From: an uncultured Bacilli bacterium
GTDB lineage: Bacteria; Bacillota_I; Bacilli_A; RF39; UBA660
Length of the DNA stretch: 64,000 nt
Reading direction: 5' to 3'
Assembly (NCBI GenBank): GCA_934102255.1
Contig: CAKOSN010000003.1
Coordinates: forward strand, 32,397-96,396
In this document: positions 16,059 to 24,512 of the stretch, one piece after another
Layout: each line of letters opens with the position of its first letter
Position numbering within the stretch: the first letter of the stretch is position 1
The notes under the pieces: generated by a model
The model's input: the letters and a program-made list of their open reading frames with translations, nothing else
Told to the model about the DNA's origin: nothing
Databases searched by the model: none
Position numbers and translations under genes: made by a program

Positions 16059-17558
16059 CTAAGGAGTAGTTTTACTTTCTAATTCCCTTACAGTATTAAT
16101 TTTAACAGGATTAGTAATACCAACTCCGGTATTAGGATGAAATTGCGAGTAGCCTAAATCTATTAAATATAAGCAAACTAGAATAACACAAAGCGTCTTT
16201 TTAACATTAATATTCATTTTCTTATATAGATTCTTTAAAAGGGGGCAAACCATGTAAGTAAGAACACACCCACCAAAGCCGAATAGCATTAAACCTTCTA
16301 AGCATACTCTCCCCTTTATATTTAAGAAGAAACCAGTGTAATCCCACCATTTCAAGCCTTTAAAAGTTTCTAAATACCAAGCTGTTCCGTATTCCAAGAC
16401 CCCACACAATAAGAAGGCCATTAAGAATAATTGATAAGGATTTTTACGATATTTTTTTAATAAAACTAAGATAAATACGGCGCCAAAGCCATAAATTGGT
16501 AACCATGGACCAAACATTGTGCCTTTATTAACTAATCTCTCTTCATAAATTAGGCACAACATTATTTCCCATAGCCACCCGATATTAGCAACATTAAAGA
16601 AAATTAAAATCAAATCCCAAATATCATAATCACAATTATAGTCATATTTAAAGCCTTTAACATTTCTTATTTCTTTTATAATGTATAAATTATCAGGATA
16701 AGCGCCCTTTTTACTTGGACAATCTAAATATTGGTCTTTAAAAATCTCGGGATACTCATTCTTTAGACCACGACGATATTCTAAATAAAGATTAGCTTTA
16801 ACCATTTCTTTATAAGGACGGAAGTAAAAAACATTACTAAGTCCCAAAGTTAGTGGCCCTAAAATATACCAAGGAATAAAACTGATATCAAGTAAGAACA
16901 TCTCCCATTTATGACCACTTGTCATTATCTTTGACATTTTAAAAGCATCATTTATTCTAATCGTTGGATTTTCTGCTAAAAGATAAGGAACCATACTATA
17001 TTCATAATGCTTTATAAAGCCACCAACAATCGTAAAATACCAAAGGAAAGACTTTATCATTTTAGCAAGCATTACTTCACCAACGTTAAATATACTCTTT
17101 GTATAATAAACAAATAATAATTTATTAACACTAGTATCTTGATAACTATAATGTTCTAAAAAGTAACGATTCTTCCCAACATTAATAATGGTAGAAACAA
17201 AAACGTATATAATTAAAAAGGTAAAAACGGATAAAATAATTATCCAAGAAGACGGCATAATCTTTTGAAATACAAAGTTATTTATCATATTTAAAAGACT
17301 TAAAGCAATCGAACCTGTTCCACTTAATTGGTTAAAAAAGCTGGCAAAGACACCGGCTGTCGGTTTAAATCTAAGAACGGGAGTAATAATATTATCTAAA
17401 TGAATTACTGTTAAAAACCTACTTACTATCTCTAAATCATTAACTTTATAACTAAAATTTAAGATAGTTGAGGTTAAAAAACAAACAATAACACTATAAA
17501 ACTGATGATATTTTAATGCTTCTTTACTATTTTTCTTTATTTTTTGATACTTCTTCAT
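16059..17558 (-). CDS. DUF975-like/putative ABC permease (CmpB-type) fusion membrane protein
   Basis: The 499 residues fall into two polytopic parts. The N-terminal half (about 1-275) resembles DUF975 proteins: paired hydrophobic helices, GKNRYFLEHY, then MTSGHKWEMFLLDISFIPWY. The C-terminal part (about 315-470) matches the putative ABC-transporter membrane family CmpB: GTMFGPWLPIYGFGAV, FLLCGVLEYGTAWYLE, WWDYTG and NIKGRVCLEG. Function is unknown; the CmpB transporter label is historical. It lies 5 bases downstream of the VanY-type carboxypeptidase and is likely co-transcribed with it, which suggests an envelope role. Confidence 0.75.
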   Translation of the reverse strand: MKKYQKIKKNSKEALKYHQFYSVIVCFLTSTILNFSYKVNDLEIVSRFLTVIHLDNIITPVLRFKPTAGVFASFFNQLSGTGSIALSLLNMINNFVFQKIMPSSWIIILSVFTFLIIYVFVSTIINVGKNRYFLEHYSYQDTSVNKLLFVYYTKSIFNVGEVMLAKMIKSFLWYFTIVGGFIKHYEYSMVPYLLAENPTIRINDAFKMSKIMTSGHKWEMFLLDISFIPWYILGPLTLGLSNVFYFRPYKEMVKANLYLEYRRGLKNEYPEIFKDQYLDCPSKKGAYPDNLYIIKEIRNVKGFKYDYNCDYDIWDLILIFFNVANIGWLWEIMLCLIYEERLVNKGTMFGPWLPIYGFGAVFILVLLKKYRKNPYQLFLMAFLLCGVLEYGTAWYLETFKGLKWWDYTGFFLNIKGRVCLEGLMLFGFGGCVLTYMVCPLLKNLYKKMNINVKKTLCVILVCLYLIDLGYSQFHPNTGVGITNPVKINTVRELESKTTP

Positions 17559-17563
17559 ACTAC

Positions 17564-18595
17564 TTAATCCTGATATTTACTACTAACGCCGAAATATTCT
17601 TCTAAGCTTAGCCAATTACCATTGTTATATAACTTTTTAGCTAAATCATAGCCGACATAACGAAGATGCCATGATTCATATTTATAACCAGTATAGTCAC
17701 TCTTATCTTTAGGAAATCTAATAATAAAACCATAAAGATAGGCATTCTCATTAACCCATTTTCCTTCATTAGTTTTAGCAAACGAATCATTAATAGAGTT
17801 TAAATCAAACGAATAAGACGATTGATGTTCGGAATATCCTGGTCTTGCTGAATATGTATCAGCTGCCGCCTTTCCGTCTCGTTTAATATAATTATTATAG
17901 ATTTTTTCTTGACTAACATAAGGTCGATAACCACTAGCAATATAAATATTTAAACCAATTGCCTTCGCATCAGCTTGCATATTAGCAAATGATTTATAAG
18001 CAATTTTATTAATACACTTATTACATGTATTAGTTTTACCTTCAGGACTTTCCACCGTATCTACTGGCATATAATCACTAGGAAGACCATAAGTCTTATT
18101 AACCATCATAATATCATCAATATAAGTAACACCATTAATCTCTGTTATTTTATATCCCTTAGTAGTAGTCCCCTTATTTTTTTCTTCCCCACTAATTTTT
18201 TCTAAAGGAGGATAAGATTTAGCAAGTTTAGCATCTATGTCAGTAATATTATTTTCCTCTTGATTAACCTTATTATTTTGATTTGTCTTATTATTGCTTT
18301 CATTACTACTAGAACTAGTATTTTTATCCTTTGTATTATCACTTTCTGAAGTACTATTATCCTTATTATCTGCTTTTTCACCAGTTGAATCATTACTATC
18401 TATATTAGTATCTTTATTACCATCTTCTTTAGTATTATTATCATCTAGATTACCATTATTATTAGTTTCCAAAGTATTATTATCTAAATTATTTCCTTTA
18501 TTATCCTTATTTAGCATATATCTATTAATAGACAAAAATAAAACAGCTCCGATTAGAAAAATAACCGCTACTATAATTATTTTTTTCTTTTTCAT
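17564..18595 (-). CDS. D-Ala-D-Ala carboxypeptidase, VanY/M15B family
   Basis: 343 residues: an N-terminal membrane anchor (about 5-24), a long low-complexity Asn/Asp/Ser/Lys linker (about 30-125), and a peptidase M15B domain. Motifs seen are ASGYRPYVSQEKIY, SARPGYSEHQSSYSFDLN (Zn His and Asp, with HQSSYSFD in place of HQTGLAFD) and YESWHLRYVG (Glu and Zn His). It trims the terminal D-Ala from peptidoglycan stem peptides outside the membrane; the linker likely spans part of the wall. First gene of an operon with the DUF975/CmpB protein. Confidence 0.92.
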   Translation of the reverse strand: MKKKKIIIVAVIFLIGAVLFLSINRYMLNKDNKGNNLDNNTLETNNNGNLDDNNTKEDGNKDTNIDSNDSTGEKADNKDNSTSESDNTKDKNTSSSSNESNNKTNQNNKVNQEENNITDIDAKLAKSYPPLEKISGEEKNKGTTTKGYKITEINGVTYIDDIMMVNKTYGLPSDYMPVDTVESPEGKTNTCNKCINKIAYKSFANMQADAKAIGLNIYIASGYRPYVSQEKIYNNYIKRDGKAAADTYSARPGYSEHQSSYSFDLNSINDSFAKTNEGKWVNENAYLYGFIIRFPKDKSDYTGYKYESWHLRYVGYDLAKKLYNNGNWLSLEEYFGVSSKYQD

Positions 18596-18643
18596 ATACT
18601 CACTACCTTTAATATATTATATTGGTTTTTCTTAAATCTTAAT

Positions 18644-19039
18644 TTAAGCAATATTACGTGATAAATTAACAAACTCTAATACTTCTTCTTGTTCAAAGTA
18701 TACTTTATAACTATCTCGTTTACTATCATTTAAATCCACTAATTCTAAAACCATAGTTTTCTTTTCAGGTGTATTTTTTATATAAATTATAAAATAATTT
18801 TTAATAAACGTTATTTTTTTCTTAACAGCCTCTGGTTCATCATAAAGTTTACGTATTTCTGTGCAAGCTTCAATAATTTCGCCAAGACTTAATGACTCAC
18901 GACAGCTATGATAACTAAATTCATCATTTTTTACACTAAAGTCAACCATTACCCATGAATCGTTACTAGCAAGACCTTCCTTTTTATTAGTTTTCTTTAC
19001 TGCATAATCAATTTGGGTATTTTTAAATTTTAATTTCAT
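18644..19039 (-). CDS. Hypothetical protein, 131 aa
   Basis: I do not recognise this protein with confidence. It is soluble and beta-rich, with a conserved-looking aromatic start (SWVMVDFSVKNDEFSYHS) and an acidic helix (LGEIIEACTEIRKLY). The shape vaguely recalls WapI-type immunity proteins, but without any toxin gene nearby that link is weak. It has its own upstream gap and likely its own promoter. Confidence 0.65.
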   Translation of the reverse strand: MKLKFKNTQIDYAVKKTNKKEGLASNDSWVMVDFSVKNDEFSYHSCRESLSLGEIIEACTEIRKLYDEPEAVKKKITFIKNYFIIYIKNTPEKKTMVLELVDLNDSKRDSYKVYFEQEEVLEFVNLSRNIA

Positions 19040-19129
19040 ATCTATCCAAGACCTCTTTCTAAAACTAGTATATCATAGTTTTAGAATAATTAAATCTTTA
19101 TTTTCATCTTTGATAGCATTTCTTTCTTT

Positions 19130-19597
19130 TTAAGACTTTTTTAGCTCTAATTTAGGACTATTATTTTCTCTTAAATAATTATAATATTCTTCTAAAAGCC
19201 CCTTATTTACATCACTTAATGGAATTAAATCTTTTTTTATTAACTCTTCTACACACCAATCAAAAAATGATTCTTTATATCCTAATACTTTATCAAAGCT
19301 ATATAATTTTTTAGCTTCTTTAGTATCTAGTCCTAATTTTTGTAATACTATTAAGATTTTTAAAGTTGCTAAATCTAAGTAATTACTATTTAAAATATTT
19401 AATTCTTTACCAATAGCAAAAGGTAAAATTATTTGATAAGACCATTCATAAAGTCTTACATTCATTACTCCTACTTCTTTATTATAAGGAAAGTTATCTT
19501 CATAATTTTTTCTAACCAATTTTTTATAAATAATATCTAAATCATTTAGACTACAAACTGAACCTAGTCCAAATACTTTTAATGCTTCTTCTAACAT
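19130..19597 (-). CDS. Hypothetical protein with a J-domain-like N-terminus
   Basis: This is a soluble 155-residue protein. The first 60 residues (ALKVFGLGS, LNDLDIIYKKLVRKNYED, then a helix YEWSYQIIL) resemble a DnaJ J-domain in spacing, but the HPD tripeptide that activates DnaK reads YED, so it cannot act as a canonical co-chaperone. The rest is helical and unrecognised. Its promoter region holds two tandem Spo0A-type boxes (19641-19658), so it may be a sporulation- or stationary-phase-controlled gene. Confidence 0.65.
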   Translation of the reverse strand: MLEEALKVFGLGSVCSLNDLDIIYKKLVRKNYEDNFPYNKEVGVMNVRLYEWSYQIILPFAIGKELNILNSNYLDLATLKILIVLQKLGLDTKEAKKLYSFDKVLGYKESFFDWCVEELIKKDLIPLSDVNKGLLEEYYNYLRENNSPKLELKKS

Positions 19598-19640
19598 ATT
19601 CTATCACCAGCTATATAATATTACAAATATCATGCATTAT

Positions 19641-19658
19641 TTGTCGAATTTTGTCGAA
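19641..19658. promoter_or_regulatory. Tandem Spo0A (0A)-type boxes
   Basis: TTGTCGAA occurs twice, at 19641-19648 and 19651-19658, head to tail with a 10-base period. This is the arrangement of paired 0A boxes in Bacillus promoters such as abrB (consensus TGTCGAA). The boxes lie 44-61 bases upstream of the ATG at 19597, where they would overlap the promoter. Confidence 0.6.
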
Positions 19659-19674
19659 TATTAAAATATTATAT

Positions 19675-19711
19675 AAAAAAAATTCTCTAAGTAGTTCTTA
19701 CTTAAAGAATT
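19675..19711 (-). terminator. Terminator after murC
   Basis: Read on the minus strand, AATTCTTTAAGTA (19711-19699) pairs with TACTTAGAGAATT (19693-19681) with one wobble and is followed by T-rich sequence. Confidence 0.85.
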
Positions 19712-19719
19712 AATCATTT

Positions 19720-21021
19720 TTATTTATTAATAGCTTCTTTATATTTATCTTCTAAAGTATAAATATTAGCACAACTCATAAATACTAAAACACTATCATG
19801 ATACTTAGTAAGTGGTGTTATATCATCATTACTAAGTAAATAACTATTAGGTATTTTCTTAACTAAATCATCACTAGAAATATCTGGATAATCGCGAACA
19901 TTCTCACGATTACAATCGATTGGCGTGATATAGGCCTCATCAGCTGTACTTAATACTTTAATGAAATCATCTTTTAGGGCTGCTGTTCTAGAATAAGTAT
20001 TAGGTTTAAAAATAGCTACTATTTTTTTATTTGGGTACTTAATACGTGCTGCTTCAATGGTTTTTAAAAGCTCCGTTGGATGATGAGCATAATCATCTAT
20101 CATCACATTATCTCCTACTTTAGTTTCTTTAAAACGTCGTTTTGGAGTCGTAAAATCACTTAGGGTATCTTTAATCGTCATTAAATCAACATTGTATAAA
20201 AGACCAACTAAAATACTACATAAAGCATTTAAAATCATATGTTTACCAACTAAAGGCATATGAAAATGACCTAAGAAATTCTTATTATAAAAAGCATCAA
20301 AATCACTACCATTTTCATTCATAATAATGTTAGTAGCATAAATATCATTCTCTGTTTTAAAACCATAATAATAAATTTCATTAGTAGTTTTAAGTTTACG
20401 AACATTAGAATCATCCCCACACGCTACCACAATCTTAGCTTTATTTACAAACTTATTAAAAGTTTCAATAATATCTTCAATTCCGGAATAACACTCCGTA
20501 TGTTCTAGTTCAATATTAGTAACTATCGCAAGATAAGGGCTATAAGATAAGAAATGACGCTTAAACTCACATGATTCAATAACAAATAATTTATTATCTC
20601 GTCTAGCATAACCAGAACCATCCCCAATAAAGTAATTAACTCCTTTATCTTTTAGAATATCAGTAATCATGGTTGAAGTAGTAGTCTTTCCATGAGTTCC
20701 GGAAACGCCAATCGTTTCAAATTCTCTGGTTAACCTTCCTAAAAGTTCATTGTATTCCACAAATTCTAATCCTGCATCTTTTAAAAATACTAACTCGGGA
20801 TGACTCAAGCTAAAAGCTTTAGAATAAGTTACAATCATTCCTTTATCTATCGGATGGGACTGGTCATAATAAATAGGAATATTTCTCTTTATTAAACCTT
20901 CTTCTGTAAATGTATGATTTTTATTATCATCATAACCTGCCACAGTATGTCCTAAATCACTTAAAATTTGAGCTAAAGTAGACATACCACTTCCCTTAAT
21001 ACCAACACAAAAATACTTCAT
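19720..21021 (-). CDS. murC: UDP-N-acetylmuramate--L-alanine ligase
   Basis: The 433 residues show all Mur-ligase features: an N-terminal dinucleotide-like loop GIKGSGMSTLA, the ATP P-loop GVSGTHGKTTTST near residue 105, the central domain with NIELEHTECY, and the C-terminal domain with DDYAHHPTELLKT and FKPNTYSRT. It adds L-Ala to UDP-MurNAc in the cytoplasm, the first stem-peptide step. It is downstream of pgsA but separated by about 50 bases. murD is elsewhere in the window (32989), so no dcw cluster is present here. Confidence 0.96.
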   Translation of the reverse strand: MKYFCVGIKGSGMSTLAQILSDLGHTVAGYDDNKNHTFTEEGLIKRNIPIYYDQSHPIDKGMIVTYSKAFSLSHPELVFLKDAGLEFVEYNELLGRLTREFETIGVSGTHGKTTTSTMITDILKDKGVNYFIGDGSGYARRDNKLFVIESCEFKRHFLSYSPYLAIVTNIELEHTECYSGIEDIIETFNKFVNKAKIVVACGDDSNVRKLKTTNEIYYYGFKTENDIYATNIIMNENGSDFDAFYNKNFLGHFHMPLVGKHMILNALCSILVGLLYNVDLMTIKDTLSDFTTPKRRFKETKVGDNVMIDDYAHHPTELLKTIEAARIKYPNKKIVAIFKPNTYSRTAALKDDFIKVLSTADEAYITPIDCNRENVRDYPDISSDDLVKKIPNSYLLSNDDITPLTKYHDSVLVFMSCANIYTLEDKYKEAINK

Positions 21022-21074
21022 AAAATTCTCCTCCTATTAGAAAAGATACTTGTTAAAACAAGTACCCCCATAAA

Positions 21075-21671
21075 TTAAACACTTTGAAAAATCAAATCTT
21101 TATTAACAATATAATATTCTAATCCTGAATAAACTGATAAGCAAGTTGCAAGTAAAACTAAACCTTTACCAACACCTATACCAAAGAATTCAAAAGGAAT
21201 ATTGCTAAATAAGACTAAAGTCAAACCAACCATCATACAAGCCGTTTTAACTTTACCAGCTTTAGAAGCCGCTACTACTTTACCCTTGGCACCACTGGCC
21301 ATTTTAATAGCATCTACAACAGTATCTCTTAAAATAACAACTACTGGTACAATTACTGGTAAATTATGATTATAAGCAAGAAGTATTAAGACACCATTAA
21401 CTAATACTTTATCCGCAATCGCATCCATCATCTTTCCAAAATCAGTTACCATATTATATTTTCTAGCAATCTTACCGTCTAACATATCTGTTAAAGAGGC
21501 AATTACAAACAAGATACCCGCTATAATATAATTAAGTTTGATAACAATTTTACCTCCTAGTAAATATTCTGGCCAACTAAAGCCAAACATATAAACTGGA
21601 CAGCCTAACAATAATAAAATAATTATTGATAAAAATATACGTCCTAAAGTTAATTTATTGGGTAAATTCAT
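21075..21671 (-). CDS. pgsA: CDP-diacylglycerol--glycerol-3-phosphate 3-phosphatidyltransferase
   Basis: This 198-residue polytopic membrane protein has the CDP-alcohol phosphatidyltransferase signature D-G-AR-G-D-D: DMLDGKIARKYNM, then DFGKMMDAIADK near residues 62-88. It makes phosphatidylglycerophosphate, the first committed step to phosphatidylglycerol. It starts 3 bases after the rodZ-like gene, the same order as in Bacillus. Confidence 0.95.
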   Translation of the reverse strand: MNLPNKLTLGRIFLSIIILLLLGCPVYMFGFSWPEYLLGGKIVIKLNYIIAGILFVIASLTDMLDGKIARKYNMVTDFGKMMDAIADKVLVNGVLILLAYNHNLPVIVPVVVILRDTVVDAIKMASGAKGKVVAASKAGKVKTACMMVGLTLVLFSNIPFEFFGIGVGKGLVLLATCLSVYSGLEYYIVNKDLIFQSV

Positions 21672-21674
21672 AGT

Positions 21675-22157
21675 TTATCTTCCTTCTACTTGGCTCGCGG
21701 TAGTTGTTACCATACGACCAACAGTTACTTGTTTAACTGACCAAAATATTACAAGAGCAACAAGGGCAATTACAAGTATATAAAGTAGTGCAATACTCTT
21801 TTTCTTATAACGATAACTTGTATCTGTATAAGGACTAGCTACTCTAAATTTAAGTAACGCTTCTTCCTTATTTTTCTCCATTATTTTCTTTTCGATTTCT
21901 TCAACAGGAATTTTACTTGTTTTTTCAAACATAAATTCGTTAAATTTATCGACTGTTTTGGTTGGGTCTATTCCTAAATATTTTGCATAATCCTTTAGAT
22001 AATCTTTTAAGACAAAGATATCTTTAAAGCAACCCATATTACCTTCTTCAATATTATAAAGAATAGCGGGCTTAATCTTTAAATCTTCGCTTGCTTCTTC
22101 TAAGGACACACCATTTTCTTCTCTTGCACCTCTAAGCATCAGGCCTATTCCGTTCAA
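21675..22157 (-). CDS. rodZ: RodZ-like helix-turn-helix membrane protein
   Basis: 160 residues: an N-terminal HTH_25 domain (MNGIGLMLRGAREENGVSLEEASEDLKIKPAIL...) with the RodZ-type YLKDYAKYLGID continuation, a basic juxtamembrane region, one transmembrane helix (about 123-143), and almost no extracellular domain. RodZ links MreB to the wall-synthesis machinery. This is a short form, without the C-terminal beta domain of longer homologues. Adjacent to pgsA. Confidence 0.85.
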   Translation of the reverse strand: MNGIGLMLRGAREENGVSLEEASEDLKIKPAILYNIEEGNMGCFKDIFVLKDYLKDYAKYLGIDPTKTVDKFNEFMFEKTSKIPVEEIEKKIMEKNKEEALLKFRVASPYTDTSYRYKKKSIALLYILVIALVALVIFWSVKQVTVGRMVTTTASQVEGR

Positions 22158-22187
22158 GATAATTCACTTCCTTTTAAAATTTAAAAA

Positions 22188-22545
22188 AATAACTTAGTAA
22201 GCCGTGTTCTGTACTAGCATGCTAGTGACAAATATTTATCTAATCTATACAATTATGTATAAACTTTTCTACGCCGTTTGTTTCCTTTGTAGAAACTCTC
22301 CTACCAAATTTGGATTTCTTACTCGCGGGGTTTACCACGTTCCACCTACTTTATTTCTAAAGCAACTCGTCTCTTTGGCACTTTATGTCTAATATAACCA
22401 TTTGAGGTCACCTCGACGCCGTCAGTTAAAAACTGCCTAAGGTTATTGGCCTTAGCAACGAACCCTATAGCCATTTCAGGTCTATGTAAGCACGGACTTT
22501 CCTCAAGTATAATAAATATACCAGCATTTGTCTTTCTAAGTTATT
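22188..22545 (-). ncRNA. rnpB: RNase P RNA
   Basis: The minus strand contains the universal RNase P RNA marks: GAGGAAAGTCCGTGC near the 5' end (about 22506-22492) and ACAGAACACGGCTTAC near the 3' end (about 22213-22198). The ends close by a P1 helix, AATAACTTAG (22545-22536) with CTAAGTTATT (22197-22188). Internal GTGCCAAAGAGACGAG and AGGTGGAACG blocks agree. Sitting next to gpsB is the Bacillus order, and the type-B fold is expected. A T-run follows P1 as terminator. Confidence 0.97.
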
Positions 22546-22557
22546 TTTTATTATTAA

Positions 22558-22890
22558 TTATTCACTTTTACCGTAAACAATCTTTTCTAATTGACTAATT
22601 CTTCTTAGAAGGTCAACATTATTAACAGGTACTTGAGTTCTATTATCTTCCTCAGCGATTGTTTCTAAATCCTTTAATCTTCTAACCTCACTACGAAGAC
22701 GACTATTTTCTTCATTTAAACTAGCAAGTTCTTTACGTAGTTTTTTAATTTCTTTATCAAATGCTACATAGTCTTTAATAACTATATCTAAGAAGCCATC
22801 TACTTCTTGTGGTTTAAAACCTTTTGGTTCGATAGTAAATTCTTTATTAACTATATCTTGAGTAGTTAGAACTATTTTACTGTTATTCAT
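22558..22890 (-). CDS. gpsB: Cell-division protein GpsB/DivIVA-like
   Basis: The 110 residues carry the DivIVA/GpsB membrane-binding N-terminus (DIVNKEFTIEPKGFKPQEVDGFLD) followed by a coiled coil with heptads (KKLRKELASLNEENSRLRSE) and a short C-terminal helix (LLRRISQLEKIVYG) typical of the GpsB trimerisation end. It co-ordinates PBP1 and wall synthesis with division in Firmicutes. It lies 12 bases from rnpB and is likely transcribed before it. Confidence 0.9.
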   Translation of the reverse strand: MNNSKIVLTTQDIVNKEFTIEPKGFKPQEVDGFLDIVIKDYVAFDKEIKKLRKELASLNEENSRLRSEVRRLKDLETIAEEDNRTQVPVNNVDLLRRISQLEKIVYGKSE

Positions 22891-22914
22891 AATTATCCCT
22901 TCCTACAAGATTAA

Positions 22915-23019
22915 TTATATATTATTTTTCTTGGCCTTGTCAAGACACACTGCTAGTCTTAAATCGTCTACTTCTTTAATTAGCCTATTAAATAAGGCAT
23001 TATTGTTCATCAAATTCAT
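22915..23019 (-). CDS. Short ORF, 34 aa, upstream of gpsB
   Basis: The frame ATG (23019) to TAA (22917-22915) has an AGGTG ribosome site 6 bases upstream. The product begins MNLMNNNALFNRLIKEVDDL and is a single amphipathic helix. It precedes gpsB by 24 bases on the same strand, so it may be an operon partner or a leader peptide. No homologue is known to me. Confidence 0.4.
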   Translation of the reverse strand: MNLMNNNALFNRLIKEVDDLRLAVCLDKAKKNNI

Positions 23020-23070
23020 ATTAATCACCTTACTAAAATCATAGCATTTTATTAAATTTTTTACACTTGA

Positions 23071-23078
23071 TTCGACAA
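23071..23078. promoter_or_regulatory. Single Spo0A-type box
   Basis: TTCGACAA is the reverse complement of TTGTCGAA, the same 8-mer as in the tandem boxes at 19641. It lies between the short ORF/gpsB (minus strand) and the radical SAM gene (plus strand), about 52 bases from the former. Confidence 0.35.
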
Positions 23079-23128
23079 ATGTTGTCATAATTTTCTAAAT
23101 ATTTATAATTAAGCAAGTAAAATATTTT

Positions 23129-23157
23129 TTGCTTAAGTTAATGATATATGTTAAAAT
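23129..23157 (+). promoter_or_regulatory. Promoter of the radical SAM gene
   Basis: TTGCTT (23129-23134), a 17-base spacer and TAAAAT (23152-23157) lie 28 bases upstream of the ATG, with an AAAAGGACGG ribosome site between. Confidence 0.55.
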
Positions 23158-23185
23158 AGCACTCAATTAAAAAGGACGGGTTTTT

Positions 23186-24031
23186 ATGCGAAAAGTTGTT
23201 ATTATGAATTTAGAAATGATTGTTACTAATAAGTGTAATTTAGATTGTGGACATTGCATGCGTGGACAGAAATGCAATAATTCTATGAGCGATGAAGTAA
23301 TCGAGGCTACTTTAGGACAAGTTTTAGCTATTCATAATTTAGGGATTTGTGGTGGCGAGCCAACCTTAGCTGTTGATGTAATAGAAAAAATATTTAATTA
23401 TATTATGGAAAAAGGAATTATAGTTGAATGTGTCACCACAGTTATTAACGGTACAATATATTCTAATAAATTTCTTGAGTGCTTAGAAATGATTGAAAAA
23501 TATATTGAAAAAGAGCTTCCTAATCGTTTAGAAAAATCATCTTTTGTAATTTCTAGAGATATTTACCATCAAAATGAAATTAAAAAATTAAAACTTGATG
23601 CTCAATTTTTAAATAATCTAGAATTTTATAGAAATTCTAGATATTATGGTGGGTTCCTTTACTTAGACCCGAGATTAAAATTATTTAGAGAAGGTAATGC
23701 TGAAAATTTAGACGAAAATATGACTGTTCCACTAAGAATCTTTCCACCAATTATTACTCATGTCGGTAAAAGAATTATTGGAGATTTTTATCTAGAAGAC
23801 ATTGATGATGGTATATGCAAAATCGGTAGTATGGTTACTGTTAATTGTGATGGAATTATCACTGATTGCAACGCTTCCATTGAACATCAAAAAACTATAT
23901 ATAATTTTGGTAATGTCTTAAACGAAAGTATTTATGATGTTTGCATGAAAAACGGTCAAGTTGTTAAACCTCATCAATTTATCAGAAAAATCATAAAACA
24001 AGAAAAAGAATATGAAAGTTACAATAAGTAA
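23186..24031 (+). CDS. Radical SAM protein
   Basis: 281 residues with the radical SAM CxxxCxxC cluster (NKCNLDCGHCMRG) near residue 15, followed by GGEPTL (SAM-binding GGE). The C-terminal region VNCDGIITDCNASIEH and FGNVLNES resembles a reduced SPASM-like tail with few cysteines. It generates a 5'-deoxyadenosyl radical; the substrate is unknown. The gene 3 bases downstream encodes a double XRE regulator, so the two form one unit. No precursor peptide was found immediately upstream or downstream, so a RiPP role is unsupported. Confidence 0.88.
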   Translation: MRKVVIMNLEMIVTNKCNLDCGHCMRGQKCNNSMSDEVIEATLGQVLAIHNLGICGGEPTLAVDVIEKIFNYIMEKGIIVECVTTVINGTIYSNKFLECLEMIEKYIEKELPNRLEKSSFVISRDIYHQNEIKKLKLDAQFLNNLEFYRNSRYYGGFLYLDPRLKLFREGNAENLDENMTVPLRIFPPIITHVGKRIIGDFYLEDIDDGICKIGSMVTVNCDGIITDCNASIEHQKTIYNFGNVLNESIYDVCMKNGQVVKPHQFIRKIIKQEKEYESYNK

Positions 24032-24034
24032 TAT

Positions 24035-24475
24035 ATGATTAATACAAGACTATTAGAACTTAGAGAATATAACTTTCTACTTCAAAAAGATATAGCTAAA
24101 GTTTTAAATATCGATAGGTCAACCTACTCTACTTGGGAAACCAATTTAAAAATAATTCCATTAAAACATCTAAATGTTCTTGCTAATTATTATGATACTA
24201 GTATGGACTACATCCTTGGTTTAACTAGTAAAAAAAAAAAATATAAAAAATTGGATAAATTAGATAAACAAATAATTGGTAATAATATTAGAAAACTAAG
24301 AAGTGATAATAACTTGACTTTAAGAGACCTTGCTAAGGTTTTAAATACTACTTCTTCAACTATCTCGGCTTATGAAACCGGTAAAACACTTCTACTAACG
24401 GCTTTTGCTATCGAAATAGCTAAAAAAAACCACATTTCAATAGATGAACTATGTGGTAGAGAAAAAATTAATTAA
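24035..24475 (+). CDS. Protein with two XRE-type HTH domains
   Basis: 146 residues made of two successive Cro/CI HTH domains: residues about 5-60 (LRELREYNFLLQKDIAKVLN... and the YDTSMDYILGLT end typical of phage-like repressors) and about 80-142 (IRKLRSDNNLTLRDLAKVLNTTSSTISAYE). It is probably a DNA-binding regulator with two half-site readers in one chain. It is 3 bases downstream of the radical SAM gene and presumably regulates it. Confidence 0.85.
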   Translation: MINTRLLELREYNFLLQKDIAKVLNIDRSTYSTWETNLKIIPLKHLNVLANYYDTSMDYILGLTSKKKKYKKLDKLDKQIIGNNIRKLRSDNNLTLRDLAKVLNTTSSTISAYETGKTLLLTAFAIEIAKKNHISIDELCGREKIN

Positions 24476-24487
24476 TTTAAACACAAG

Positions 24488-24512
24488 TAAGTCCTTTATG
24501 GCTTATTTTTTT
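24488..24512 (+). terminator. Terminator after the radical SAM-XRE unit
   Basis: TAAGTCC and GGCTTA pair with one bulge around TTTAT and are followed by a run of seven T (24506-24512). Confidence 0.6.

Noticed and set aside
18294..18635. Plus-strand ORF of 113 codons, very Leu/Ser-rich
   Set aside because: Antisense of the Asn/Asp/Ser-rich linker of the VanY protein.
22204..22392. Plus-strand ORF of 62 codons
   Set aside because: It lies wholly inside the RNase P RNA gene on the other strand and has no ribosome site.
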